Assembly (NCBI GenBank): GCA_902783095.1
Contig: CACZPX010000065.1
Location: 1-13,502 of the forward strand
Direction: 5' to 3'
Length of the DNA stretch: 13,502 nucleotides
Source: an uncultured Lachnospiraceae bacterium
GTDB lineage: Bacteria; Bacillota; Clostridia; Lachnospirales; Lachnospiraceae
Part shown: positions 1-7,628 of the stretch, in pieces
How positions within the stretch are numbered: position 1 is the stretch's first letter
Layout of the letters: each line of letters opens with the position of its first letter
Notes under the pieces: generated by a model
What the model saw: only the letters and a program-made list of their open reading frames with translations
The model's database searches: none
Told to the model about the DNA's origin: nothing
Made by a program: the position numbers and the translations under genes

Positions 1-816
1 GGTGCTGCGGTAATTGACCGCCAGCGTGATGCGCTTTGCCTTCGGATAGTCGCGCGCAAAGGCCTGCATCATCCCGGTCCCCGCCCCACGGAAGCCGTAG
101 ATGGACTGGTCGTCGTCTCCCACCACGAACAGGTTGTCCGCGGGATGCGCCAGAAGGCGCACCAGATCGTACTGCCGCCTGTCGATATCCTGAAACTCGT
201 CCACCATGACGTAGCGGTAGCGTCCGCGCCAGAAGCGGCGCCGGTCCGCGTCATGCAGCAGCAGATCCTCCGTCCGCGCGATCATCTCGTCGTAGTCAAA
301 GAGCCCGTAGCGCCGCAGATAGCCCACGTACACGTCCCGCACAAAAGAAAGTTCGGCCTCCGGCAGCACCTCCGGCACGAACGGCCTGCCGGACGCCGCT
401 TTCAGGCGCAGTCTGTCCAGTTCTTCCGAAAGCTTTTCCAGACCTGCCTCCGGCAGGGTGCGCGGGATCAGCGCGGTGATGCGCCGCAGCAGCTCTTTCT
501 TCTTTTCCGGTGAGAGCACGCGGTCGCCGTCCACGTTCCATTCCCGCTTTAAGATGTGATAAAAGACCGCGTGAAAGGTGCCCCAGGTCACGCCGTCGGG
601 GCAGGACAGCCGTGCCGCGCGGTCCCGCATTTCTGCGGCCGCGGCTCTGGTAAAGGTCAGAACGAGGATGTTTTCGGGAGAGACCCCGTGAACGTCGATC
701 AGAGATTTGACGCGGTGAACGATCACCGTGGTCTTGCCGGACCCCGGCCCCGCGAGGATCATCGCAGGGCCGTCGGTCACCTGTATTGCCCGGGTCTGGG
801 CGTCATTCCATTGCAT
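1..816 (-). CDS. UvrD/Rep-family (SF1A) ATP-dependent DNA helicase, N-terminal part, cut by window edge
   Basis: This is the N-terminal 272 residues of a superfamily 1A 3'-5' DNA helicase; the frame is open to base 1, so the C-terminal half lies outside. Motifs appear in order: Q-motif region WNDAQTRAI (3-11), Walker A AGPGSGKT (22-29), motif Ia LTFTRAAAAEM (53-63), GTFH (79-82), Walker B VDEFQD (205-210), motif III GDDDQSIYGFRGA (233-245) and motif IV NYRS near 268-271. Such enzymes unwind DNA in repair and replication using ATP. The Walker A (AGPGSGKT rather than AGAGSGKT) and DEFQDID differ from canonical PcrA/UvrD, so I call the family and not a symbol. The ATG at 816 lies inside the end of gltX (14-nt overlap), with only a weak Shine-Dalgarno (TGGA), which suggests translational coupling. 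The family call is firm; the exact subfamily is not. Confidence 0.93.
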   Translation of the reverse strand, partial: MQWNDAQTRAIQVTDGPAMILAGPGSGKTTVIVHRVKSLIDVHGVSPENILVLTFTRAAAAEMRDRAARLSCPDGVTWGTFHAVFYHILKREWNVDGDRVLSPEKKKELLRRITALIPRTLPEAGLEKLSEELDRLRLKAASGRPFVPEVLPEAELSFVRDVYVGYLRRYGLFDYDEMIARTEDLLLHDADRRRFWRGRYRYVMVDEFQDIDRRQYDLVRLLAHPADNLFVVGDDDQSIYGFRGAGTGMMQAFARDYPKAKRITLAVNYRST

Positions 817-2266
817 GTTCCAGCTTGTCGATACCGATGCGGATGCGGCGCAGACTCTCGTCCCTGCCCAGGATCTCCATGATCTCGTAGGCGCCGCCAG
901 GCGTCATCTGCTTGCCGGAGACCGCGGTGCGCAGCGGCCACAGGGCCTGGCCGTTCTTGATGCCCTTCTCCTCCACGTAGGCGGCGATCAGGGCGCTCAG
1001 CGCGTCTTTGGAGCAGTCCGCGAGCGCCTCCAGACGCGGCAGGAGTTCCCGCAGCGCGGTCAGCGAATTCTCGGTGTTGGTCTTCATCTTCTTGTGGGTG
1101 TACATCCCCACGTCGTAGTCCGGCAGCTCCTCAAAGAAGTCGATGGCCGGGGCGATGTCCGGGAACACCTCTATGCGCGTCTTCATCAGGTCCGCGATGG
1201 CCTTTTTGTCGAGCGGCTTTTTCACCACGCTCTCCACCACGGGCAGCGCGCGCTCATAGTAGGCTTCCGGGTCCATCATCTTGATGTACTCGCCGTTCAT
1301 CCAGCGCAGCTTCTGAATGTCGAAGACCGCGGGGGACTTGTTGATCTTGCGGTAGTCAAAGGCCGCCACCAGTTCCGGCAGGCTCATGATCTCCGTGTTG
1401 TCCTCCGGGCTCCAGCCCAGAAGCGCCACGTAGTTGACCACGGCTTCCGTCACGAAGCCCTGTTCGATCAGGTCTTCGTAGGAGGCGTGGCCGCTGCGCT
1501 TGGACAGTTTCTGATGGTTCTCGTCCGTGATCAGCGGGCAGTGCACGTACACCGGCTCCTCCCAGCCGAAGGCCGCGTACAGCCTGGTATACTTGGGCGA
1601 GGAAGACAGGTACTCGTTGCCGCGCACCACGTGTGTGATGCCCATCAGATGGTCGTCCACCACGTTGGCAAAGTTGTAGGTGGGATAGCCGTCGGACTTG
1701 ATCAGGATCATGTCGTCGAGTTCCTCGTTGGGCACGGTGATATCCCCGTAGATCTCATCGTGGAAGGTGGTCGTCCCCTCCCGCGGGATATTCTGGCGGA
1801 TCACGTAGGGTTCGCCGGCCGCGAGCTTTGCCTCCACCTCCTCTTTGGAGAGCGACAGGCAGTGCTTGTCATACATGGACACCTCCTTGCCGTTCACCAC
1901 GGTGGTGAGGGTCTCCAGGCGCTCTCTGGTGCAGAAGCAGTAGTAGGCCTCGCCCTTTTCGATCAGCTCTTTGGCGTATTTTAAGTAGATGCCGGCCGCC
2001 TGGCGTTCGCTCTGCACGTAGGGGCCATAGCCGCCGTCCTTGTCGGGGCCCTCGTCGTGGATCAGGCCGGTGCCGGCCATGGTGCGGTAGATGATGTCCA
2101 CCGCGCCCTCCACGTAGCGTTCCTGGTCGGTGTCCTCGATCCGCAGCAGGAACTGTCCGCCTGCGTGCTTGGCGATCAGGTAGGCGTACAGCGCCGTGCG
2201 CAGGTTGCCCACGTGCATGCGGCCCGTGGGGCTTGGCGCAAATCTGGTCCTAACGGTCTTGTCCAT
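803..2266 (-). CDS. gltX: Glutamyl-tRNA synthetase (GluRS)
   Basis: This cytoplasmic class Ic aminoacyl-tRNA synthetase charges tRNA-Glu with glutamate using ATP. In Bacillota lacking GlnRS the same enzyme usually also mischarges tRNA-Gln; that is family knowledge, not visible here. The 487-residue protein has the usual bacterial length. It shows FAPSPTG (9-15), the HIGH-box variant HVGN (18-21), RTALY, the IEDTD motif (43-47), the zinc-site pattern C110-x-C112 with Y132 and C136, RGNEYL (215-220), and the KMSKS equivalent KLSKR (253-257). An in-frame extension upstream to 2353 lies within def and lacks family similarity. The ATG at 2266 precedes DKTVRTRFAPSPTG, and AGGA sits 8 nt upstream inside the end of def. 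One base separates it from the def stop, and its own end overlaps the helicase start. The identification is very secure. Confidence 0.98.
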   Translation of the reverse strand: MDKTVRTRFAPSPTGRMHVGNLRTALYAYLIAKHAGGQFLLRIEDTDQERYVEGAVDIIYRTMAGTGLIHDEGPDKDGGYGPYVQSERQAAGIYLKYAKELIEKGEAYYCFCTRERLETLTTVVNGKEVSMYDKHCLSLSKEEVEAKLAAGEPYVIRQNIPREGTTTFHDEIYGDITVPNEELDDMILIKSDGYPTYNFANVVDDHLMGITHVVRGNEYLSSSPKYTRLYAAFGWEEPVYVHCPLITDENHQKLSKRSGHASYEDLIEQGFVTEAVVNYVALLGWSPEDNTEIMSLPELVAAFDYRKINKSPAVFDIQKLRWMNGEYIKMMDPEAYYERALPVVESVVKKPLDKKAIADLMKTRIEVFPDIAPAIDFFEELPDYDVGMYTHKKMKTNTENSLTALRELLPRLEALADCSKDALSALIAAYVEEKGIKNGQALWPLRTAVSGKQMTPGGAYEIMEILGRDESLRRIRIGIDKLEHAME

Positions 2267-2267
2267 G

Positions 2268-2750
2268 TCATTCTTCCTCTCTTTCAACGTCGTCCTGCAG
2301 CGGGCCCTGCACCAGCTCGGTGTACAGGTGTCCGTCCAGATGGTCGTATTCATGGCAGATGGCCCGCGCGAACAGGTCCTCCGCCTCCAGCGTAAATTCC
2401 TTCATGTCACGGTCCAGCGCGCGCACCTTCACCTTTTGCGGGCGGGTCACGACGCCGTGCTTGCCCGGCACGGACAGACAGCCCTCGGTCCCGGTCTGTT
2501 CGCCCTCGCGCTCCAGGATCTCCGGATTGATGAACACGTGCGGGTCCGGTTCCTCAAAGCCCACGTCGATCACAAACAGGCGCTTGCGCGCGCCGATCTG
2601 CGGGGCGGCCAGGCCCACGCCGCCGGCCTCATACATCGTATCAAACATGTCGTCGATCATCGCCGACAGCTTTCCCGTCATCTCGGTCACGGGCTTGCAG
2701 ACTTTGTACAGGGCTTCGTCGCCCAGGGTTCTGATGTTTCGGATCGCCAT
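2268..2750 (-). CDS. def: Peptide deformylase
   Basis: This metalloenzyme removes the N-formyl group from the initiator methionine of nascent proteins. The 160-residue protein is of normal length and carries all three signature motifs: GVGLAAPQ (44-51), EGCLSVPG (89-96, with Cys91 as a metal ligand) and HEYDH (133-137, two His ligands and the catalytic Glu). The N-terminus MAIRNIRTLGD matches the family well, so I start at the ATG at 2750. A GTG one codon upstream (2753) is possible but less likely. The ATG shares one base with the priA stop (TGATG). I see no strong Shine-Dalgarno close to it, so translation is probably coupled to priA. The priA-def pairing is common in bacteria, where fmt often follows; here gltX follows instead. 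Confidence 0.97.
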   Translation of the reverse strand: MAIRNIRTLGDEALYKVCKPVTEMTGKLSAMIDDMFDTMYEAGGVGLAAPQIGARKRLFVIDVGFEEPDPHVFINPEILEREGEQTGTEGCLSVPGKHGVVTRPQKVKVRALDRDMKEFTLEAEDLFARAICHEYDHLDGHLYTELVQGPLQDDVEREEE

Positions 2751-4708
2751 CACAAAATATCGATCTGCAGCAGCAGGTCTCTCTCCTTTTCCAGTTGTTC
2801 TCTTATTTCCGTCAGGTCGCTTCTTCTGCCGCTCTTTACGTAGAAGACCACCCTGAACTGATCTTTCACCTTTGCCACGCCGGCCGGCGAAGGGCCGATC
2901 ACCGTGACGCCCTTATGCAGGGCCCGCGCTGCCGCAGCCAGCCGCTCCGCCTCCGCAAGGGCCTTTTCCTCCGCGGCGTCGCGCACCAGCACGGCCATCA
3001 TCTCGCCCTCCGGCGGATAGGCGAGCAGCCTGCGGTTGGCGCTCTCCTCTGCGTAAAACCGCTCGTAGTCCTGCGCGGCCGCGGTGACGATGGCGGTGTT
3101 TTCCGGATCATAGGTCTGGATGATCACCGAGCCGGGCTTGTCTGCGCGGCCCGCCCGTCCGGCCGCCTGCGTGAGCAGCTGGAAGGTCCGCTCCGCCGCG
3201 CGGAAATCGTCCGCGTACAGGGAAAGTTCCGCCGCCAGGATGCCCACCAGCGTCACGTTGGGGAAATCGTGGCCTTTTACGATCATCTGCGTGCCGATCA
3301 GCACGTCCGCCTCTCCTGCCGCAAAGGCCGCCAGCAGCTTTGCGTGCGCGTCTTTGGCCGTGGTCGTGTCCGCGTCCATGCGCAGCACGCGCGCGCCGGG
3401 AAACTGCTTTGCCACGGCGCTCTCCACCTTCTGCGTTCCCAGCCCGAAGCCCGCGATATACGGCGAGCCGCAGACCGGACAGCGGTCCGGCATGGGCACG
3501 CTGTAGCCGCAGTAGTGGCAGACCAGCCGTCCGTTGCGGTGCGCCGTAAGCGACACGTCGCAGTGCGGACAGCGGATCACCCTGCCGCAGGAACGGCAGG
3601 AGACAAAGCCGGCGTAGCCGCGCCGGTTTAAAAACAGCATCACCTGCTCGCGGCGCGCCAGCCGGTCCTCCATGGCCTCCCGCAGGGTCCGGCTGAAGAT
3701 GGACTTGTTGCCCTCCTTCAGTTCCTTCCGCAGGTCCACGATGGTGACCGCCGGCAGGTGGGCGTCCTTTTTTGCCCTGCCGCGCATCACGGCCAGGGTA
3801 TAGTCGCCGCGCAGGGCGTTCCGGTAGGTGCCGAGCGACGGCGTCGCCGACCCGAAAACCACGCCGGCGCCGGCAAGCTCCGCCCGCTTTAAGGCGACCG
3901 TTCCGGCGTCGTATCGCGGCGCCGTATCGGAGTGATACGCCGTATCGTGCTCCTCGTCGATCAGGATCAGGCCCAGCCGCGCAAAGGGGGTGAACAGGGC
4001 CGAACGCGGCCCGATCATCACGTCGATCTCCCCCTGTTTGGCCCGCTCAAAGGCCTCGTAGCGCTCCCCCTCGGAGAGCCTCGAGTTGACGCAGGCCACC
4101 CGCTCGCCAAAACGGTCGTAAAACCGGACCAGGTTCTGGTAGGTGAGCGAGATCTCGGGGATCAGCAGGATCGTCTGCCTGCCGCGCCGCCGCATCTCCT
4201 CGATCAGTTCCATATAGACTTCCGTCTTGCCGCTGCCGGTCACGCCGTAGAGCAGCGCTGGTTTTGGCCAGGCGTTCAGTATCTTTTCAAAAGCCGCACG
4301 CTGTTCGCCGTTTAAGACGACGGGCGGTCTGCCGCTCTGCTTTGGCACGGCCTGCTTTTTTCTGGCCCGGCCCGTGGCGACCTTCTTTTTGGAAAACTGC
4401 ACCGTCTTTAAGGCCTGGTTCAGCGTACAGCCGTAGTAATCCGCCATCCACTTTGCCAGCTCCAAAAGCTGCCCGTCCATGGCCAGATCCCTGTCGGACA
4501 CGGCCTTTACGGCGCGCAGTCTGTCGGGATCCACGGCCGGCTCGTCCGAGAGCCCGATCACCATGCCCTTGATGCTCTTCGGGCCGAAAGGGACCGTCAC
4601 CCGCACGCCCGGCGCGATCCAGTCCGCCAGCTCCTCCGGTATAACATACTGGAAGGTGCGGTCCAGGTCAGAGACGGAATTGTCGATGATGATGTCCGCG
4701 TATCTCAA
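2750..4708 (-). CDS. priA: Primosomal protein N' (replication restart helicase PriA)
   Basis: PriA recognises stalled or collapsed forks and reloads the replicative helicase. The 652-residue protein begins with a 3'-DNA-binding domain (about 1-100, YADIIIDNS...LDRTFQY). A short basic linker leads to the helicase: Walker A GVTGSGKT (155-162), DEEH (251-254), GSATP (286-290). Eight zinc cysteines form four pairs (371/374, 380/383, 397/400, 410/413), followed by GTQMIVKGHDFP and QAAGRAGR (514-521). I chose the TTG at 4708 because the family N-terminus starts there and AGGAG lies 8 nt upstream; the longer upstream frame is antisense-like shadow within murF. It overlaps the murF stop by 4 nt. The Walker A lysine is residue 161 against 230 in E. 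coli, and the protein is about 80 residues shorter. The winged-helix domain that normally joins the first two domains seems to be missing. Confidence 0.96.
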   Translation of the reverse strand: MRYADIIIDNSVSDLDRTFQYVIPEELADWIAPGVRVTVPFGPKSIKGMVIGLSDEPAVDPDRLRAVKAVSDRDLAMDGQLLELAKWMADYYGCTLNQALKTVQFSKKKVATGRARKKQAVPKQSGRPPVVLNGEQRAAFEKILNAWPKPALLYGVTGSGKTEVYMELIEEMRRRGRQTILLIPEISLTYQNLVRFYDRFGERVACVNSRLSEGERYEAFERAKQGEIDVMIGPRSALFTPFARLGLILIDEEHDTAYHSDTAPRYDAGTVALKRAELAGAGVVFGSATPSLGTYRNALRGDYTLAVMRGRAKKDAHLPAVTIVDLRKELKEGNKSIFSRTLREAMEDRLARREQVMLFLNRRGYAGFVSCRSCGRVIRCPHCDVSLTAHRNGRLVCHYCGYSVPMPDRCPVCGSPYIAGFGLGTQKVESAVAKQFPGARVLRMDADTTTAKDAHAKLLAAFAAGEADVLIGTQMIVKGHDFPNVTLVGILAAELSLYADDFRAAERTFQLLTQAAGRAGRADKPGSVIIQTYDPENTAIVTAAAQDYERFYAEESANRRLLAYPPEGEMMAVLVRDAAEEKALAEAERLAAAARALHKGVTVIGPSPAGVAKVKDQFRVVFYVKSGRRSDLTEIREQLEKERDLLLQIDIL

Positions 4709-6129
4709 AGGGCGGTCTCCTGCAAAAACCGGACGATCTCCTCCAGATGCATGCCGTTGGAGCCCTTGACCAGCACGGTGTCGCCCTTTCGCAGCAGACC
4801 GGGCAGGGCCGCCTTTGCCGCCGCGTTGTCGGCAAAGCCCGCATAGGCCGTATTCCGCCGCCGCAGCTCTTCGCTCGCCCCCGCGCCTTCGCCGGCCAGC
4901 CTGCCGATGGTGATCAGCAGATCCAGGCCCAGGGCTGCCGCGCAGTCGCAGACCTCCCGGTGAAACCGCGGTGCAGTCTCCCCAAGCTCCAGCATATCGG
5001 CAAAGATCATCACGCGGCGCCCGGCGCAGGCCGTTTCCGCCAGCACCTTCGCCGCGGCTTTCGTGGATTCCGGGCTGGCGTTGTAGGAGTCGTCCAAAAT
5101 CCTTACGTCCCTTCCGTCCAGCCACTGCAGGCGGCGCTTAAAGCCGTGAAAGCCCGCCAGGGCGGCGATCGAGGCGTCCGTGTCCACGCCCGCCGTCTGT
5201 GAAACGGCGACCGCGGCCAGCGCGTTCATCACGTTGTGCTCGCCCGGTACGGAGAGCCGCACGGTCTTTTTTACCGTTCCGCCGCGCAGGACCAGCGTAA
5301 AGGCCGTGGTCTTTCCGTCGGAGCGGATATCCTCCGCGCGCAGGTCGTTGTCCGGTCCCAGGCCGTAGGTCACGAGTCTGCAGCGCGTCTGTCCTTTTAA
5401 GGTGGAAAGCCAGTCGTCGTCGCCGTTGACGATCAGCGTATTGTCTTCGGTAAAGCCGTCCGTGATGTGCAGCTTCTCCCGGAAAATGGCCTCGCGGGAG
5501 CCCAGGTTCTCGATGTGGGAAACGCCGATATTGATCATCACGGCCACGTCCGGTCTTGCGATGGCGGCGATGCGCGCCATCTCGCCCGGCTCGCTCATCC
5601 CCATCTCCATCACGGCGATATCGGCCGTCTCATCCAGCCGGCCGAGCGTCACGGGAACGCCCAGCTGTCCGTTGGAATTGCCGGCCGTCTGGGTGACGGA
5701 AAGCCCGCCGGAAAGCGCGCAGGCGATCATCTCGCGCGTGCTGGTCTTGCCCACGCTGCCGGTGACGCCCACCACGGGCATGGAAAGGCGGCTGCGCAGG
5801 AACAGGCCGAAGGCCTGCAGGGCCTGCACCGTATCGTCCACGCGGATCAGGGCCCTGGGGGTCTCTCCGCTTGCGGGCTGCACAAAGGCCGCAAGCTCTT
5901 CCGGCACCTTATCGTGCTGGCTGGTCAGAGACGCCGCCGCGCCGGCTGCAAAGGCCCCGGCAATGTAGCGGTGCCCGTCGGTCTTTTCCCCGATCACGGG
6001 TATGAACAGGTCGTTTCCCTCCATGGTGCGGGAGTCCAGGCTGATGTGCTCCAGCGCCGTCTGCGCTTCGCCGCCCAGCAGCGTTCCGCCGGTGGCCGCC
6101 AGCAGATCCGCAACGGTCACGCCCTTCAT
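4705..6129 (-). CDS. murF: UDP-N-acetylmuramoyl-tripeptide--D-alanyl-D-alanine ligase
   Basis: MurF adds the D-Ala-D-Ala dipeptide to UDP-MurNAc-tripeptide, the last cytoplasmic step in making the peptidoglycan pentapeptide precursor. The 474-residue protein has the three-domain Mur ligase plan: an N-terminal UDP-binding domain (about 1-110, including SLDSRT at 30-35), an ATPase domain with the P-loop GVTGSVGKTST (121-131), EMGMSEPGEM (175-184) and NIGVSHIENLG (200-210), and a C-terminal domain with DDSYNASPES (346-355) and LVKGSNGM (453-460). SEPGEM and DDSYNASPES separate it from MurC, MurD and MurE. The ATG at 6129 is one base after the murE stop, with a weak GGATGG upstream, so translation is probably coupled. 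It follows murE in pathway order. Confidence 0.97.
   Translation of the reverse strand: MKGVTVADLLAATGGTLLGGEAQTALEHISLDSRTMEGNDLFIPVIGEKTDGHRYIAGAFAAGAAASLTSQHDKVPEELAAFVQPASGETPRALIRVDDTVQALQAFGLFLRSRLSMPVVGVTGSVGKTSTREMIACALSGGLSVTQTAGNSNGQLGVPVTLGRLDETADIAVMEMGMSEPGEMARIAAIARPDVAVMINIGVSHIENLGSREAIFREKLHITDGFTEDNTLIVNGDDDWLSTLKGQTRCRLVTYGLGPDNDLRAEDIRSDGKTTAFTLVLRGGTVKKTVRLSVPGEHNVMNALAAVAVSQTAGVDTDASIAALAGFHGFKRRLQWLDGRDVRILDDSYNASPESTKAAAKVLAETACAGRRVMIFADMLELGETAPRFHREVCDCAAALGLDLLITIGRLAGEGAGASEELRRRNTAYAGFADNAAAKAALPGLLRKGDTVLVKGSNGMHLEEIVRFLQETAL
4717..4721 (-). promoter_or_regulatory. Ribosome binding site deciding the priA TTG start
   Basis: AGGAG on the minus strand lies 8 nt before the TTG at 4708 and inside the last codons of murF. 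No ATG or GTG in frame nearby fits the family N-terminus, so this site supports TTG initiation. Confidence 0.75.
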
Positions 6130-6130
6130 A

Positions 6131-7606
6131 TCACATCCATCCGAGACGCTTTAAGACGATCTCGGCCTCCTCTCTGTCCAGGAAATGCACGCGCTTTCCG
6201 TGCTCTTCCTGATAGTCCTCGTGCCCCTTGCCGATGATCGCGATCACGTCGCCGGGCTGCGAATGCTCTATGCTGTAGGCGATGGCCTCCCGTCTGTCGG
6301 GGATCTCGATGCAGGTCCCGCCGGTCGGATCAAAGCCCACGTGGATGTCTTTGATGATGTCCCGCACGTCCTCGTCGCGGGAATTGTCCGCCGTGATGAT
6401 GGACAGATCCGCGTATCTGCCGGCGGCCTCACCCATCTCGTAGCGGCGGTGCGGATCGCGGTTGCCGCCGCAGCCGAACACCACCACCAGGCGGGCGGGG
6501 TCATAGCCGCGCAGCATCTTCAGGACGCTCTCCGCCGCGATGCCGTTGTGCGCGTAATCCACGATCACGCTGCACTTTTCGGAGGAGTAGACGAGCTCCA
6601 TGCGGCCGTTCACCTTGATGTCCTTTAAGGCCTTCTTTACGGCTTCCTTGGGCAGGCCCAGAAATTCCGCCGTGCTGATGGCCGCCAGCGCGTTGTAGAC
6701 GTTGAACAGGCCGGGGATGCCCAGCTCCACGGTATAGCGCTCCCGGCCCACGTAGTCAAAGACCGAGCCCATAAAGCCGCCTTCCCGCACGCTGCGGATG
6801 TTTTCCGCCCTGTGCGCGGCCGGTCCGTATATGCCGAAGGTCTTGAGCCTGCAGGTGTGCCCTTCGGTGACCATTCCGCAGTGCTCGTCGTCGATATTGA
6901 CCAGGCCCGTGCGGCAGCGCTTGAACAGCAGCCCCTTGGCCGCCGCGTATTCCTCAAAGCTCGCGTGCTCGTTGGGGCCGATGTGGTCCGGAGAAAGATT
7001 GGTGAACACGCCGATGGAAAAATGGATCCCCGCCACGCGGTCCATCATCAGGCCCTGGGAAGAGACCTCCATGATCACGTGACGGCAGCCGGCGTTCAGC
7101 ATCTGCCGAAACGACTGCTGCAGGATATAGGGGTCCGGCGTGGTATTGCGGGTCCCGATGTGGCGGTCCCCGATCGTGATGCCGTTGGTCCCGATCAGAC
7201 CGGTCTTGTCGCCGGCCGTCTCGATGATCGCCCGCAGCATGTGCGTGGTCGTGGTCTTGCCCTTGGTGCCGGTCACGCCGATGCAGCACATCTTGCGGGT
7301 GGGATAGTCAAAATAGGCCGCGCACAGCAGCGCATAGGTCCGTCTGGTGTCCGCCACGCGGATCAGCGTGACCGAGGGCGGCACGTCCACGGCGGCCCCT
7401 TCCGCGGCCACGAGTGCAGCCGCCCCGCGCGCCGCCACTTCGCCGGCCAGCGTGTGGGAGTCGAAGGAGGTGCCCTTCTGGCACACGAACAGCGCGCCGG
7501 CCACGTCCCTGCGGGAATCGTTCACGATATCCGTGATCTCGGTCTCCAGGCTCCCCTGTTCCAGGGTATAATCGATCTCGTTCAACAGGTTTTTGAGTGT
7601 GATCAT
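6131..7606 (-). CDS. murE: UDP-N-acetylmuramoyl-tripeptide synthetase (diamino acid ligase)
   Basis: MurE attaches the third stem-peptide residue (meso-diaminopimelate or L-lysine) to UDP-MurNAc-L-Ala-D-Glu in the cytoplasm. The 491-residue protein shows the N-terminal domain with NDSRR (29-33), the P-loop GVTGTKGKTTT (110-120), NTTPDP (154-159), EVSSQGL (180-186), the probable carbamylated lysine in AAKGLLF (Lys224), VNGRME (332-337), VDYAHN (349-354), GCGGNRD (378-384) and GKGHEDYQ (459-466). The substrate-determining motif reads DNSR (407-410) instead of the DAP-type DNPR. The arginine is kept, which favours meso-DAP. The start ATG follows a tandem pair of Shine-Dalgarno-like octamers. It lies 22 bp after ftsK and one base before murF. 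MurE identity is firm; the choice of diamino acid is inferred. Confidence 0.96.
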   Translation of the reverse strand: MITLKNLLNEIDYTLEQGSLETEITDIVNDSRRDVAGALFVCQKGTSFDSHTLAGEVAARGAAALVAAEGAAVDVPPSVTLIRVADTRRTYALLCAAYFDYPTRKMCCIGVTGTKGKTTTTHMLRAIIETAGDKTGLIGTNGITIGDRHIGTRNTTPDPYILQQSFRQMLNAGCRHVIMEVSSQGLMMDRVAGIHFSIGVFTNLSPDHIGPNEHASFEEYAAAKGLLFKRCRTGLVNIDDEHCGMVTEGHTCRLKTFGIYGPAAHRAENIRSVREGGFMGSVFDYVGRERYTVELGIPGLFNVYNALAAISTAEFLGLPKEAVKKALKDIKVNGRMELVYSSEKCSVIVDYAHNGIAAESVLKMLRGYDPARLVVVFGCGGNRDPHRRYEMGEAAGRYADLSIITADNSRDEDVRDIIKDIHVGFDPTGGTCIEIPDRREAIAYSIEHSQPGDVIAIIGKGHEDYQEEHGKRVHFLDREEAEIVLKRLGWM

Positions 7607-7622
7607 TGTCCTCTTGTCCTCT
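7607..7622 (-). promoter_or_regulatory. Tandem Shine-Dalgarno octamers before murE
   Basis: The minus strand carries AGAGGACA twice in direct tandem, immediately before the murE ATG. The AGAGG cores lie 11 nt and 3 nt from the start codon, so neither has ideal spacing. The site fills most of the ftsK-murE gap. Confidence 0.6.
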
Positions 7623-7628
7623 GATTTG

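Noticed and set aside
728..1984. Long plus-strand open frame (418 codons) opposite gltX
   Set aside because: It is antisense to a fully motif-supported gltX, its product is His/Val/Arg-rich with no recognisable domain, and GC-rich codon bias makes such shadow frames common. The same applies to plus-strand frames opposite murE, ftsK, priA and prmA.
2267..2353. Upstream extension of gltX into def
   Set aside because: The extra 29 residues are unrelated to GluRS; the ATG at 2266 gives the family N-terminus and has a Shine-Dalgarno site.
4709..5125. Upstream extension of priA to an earlier start
   Set aside because: The extra 139 residues lie wholly inside murF in another frame and look like low-complexity shadow sequence. 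The PriA family N-terminus starts at the TTG at 4708 with a good ribosome site.
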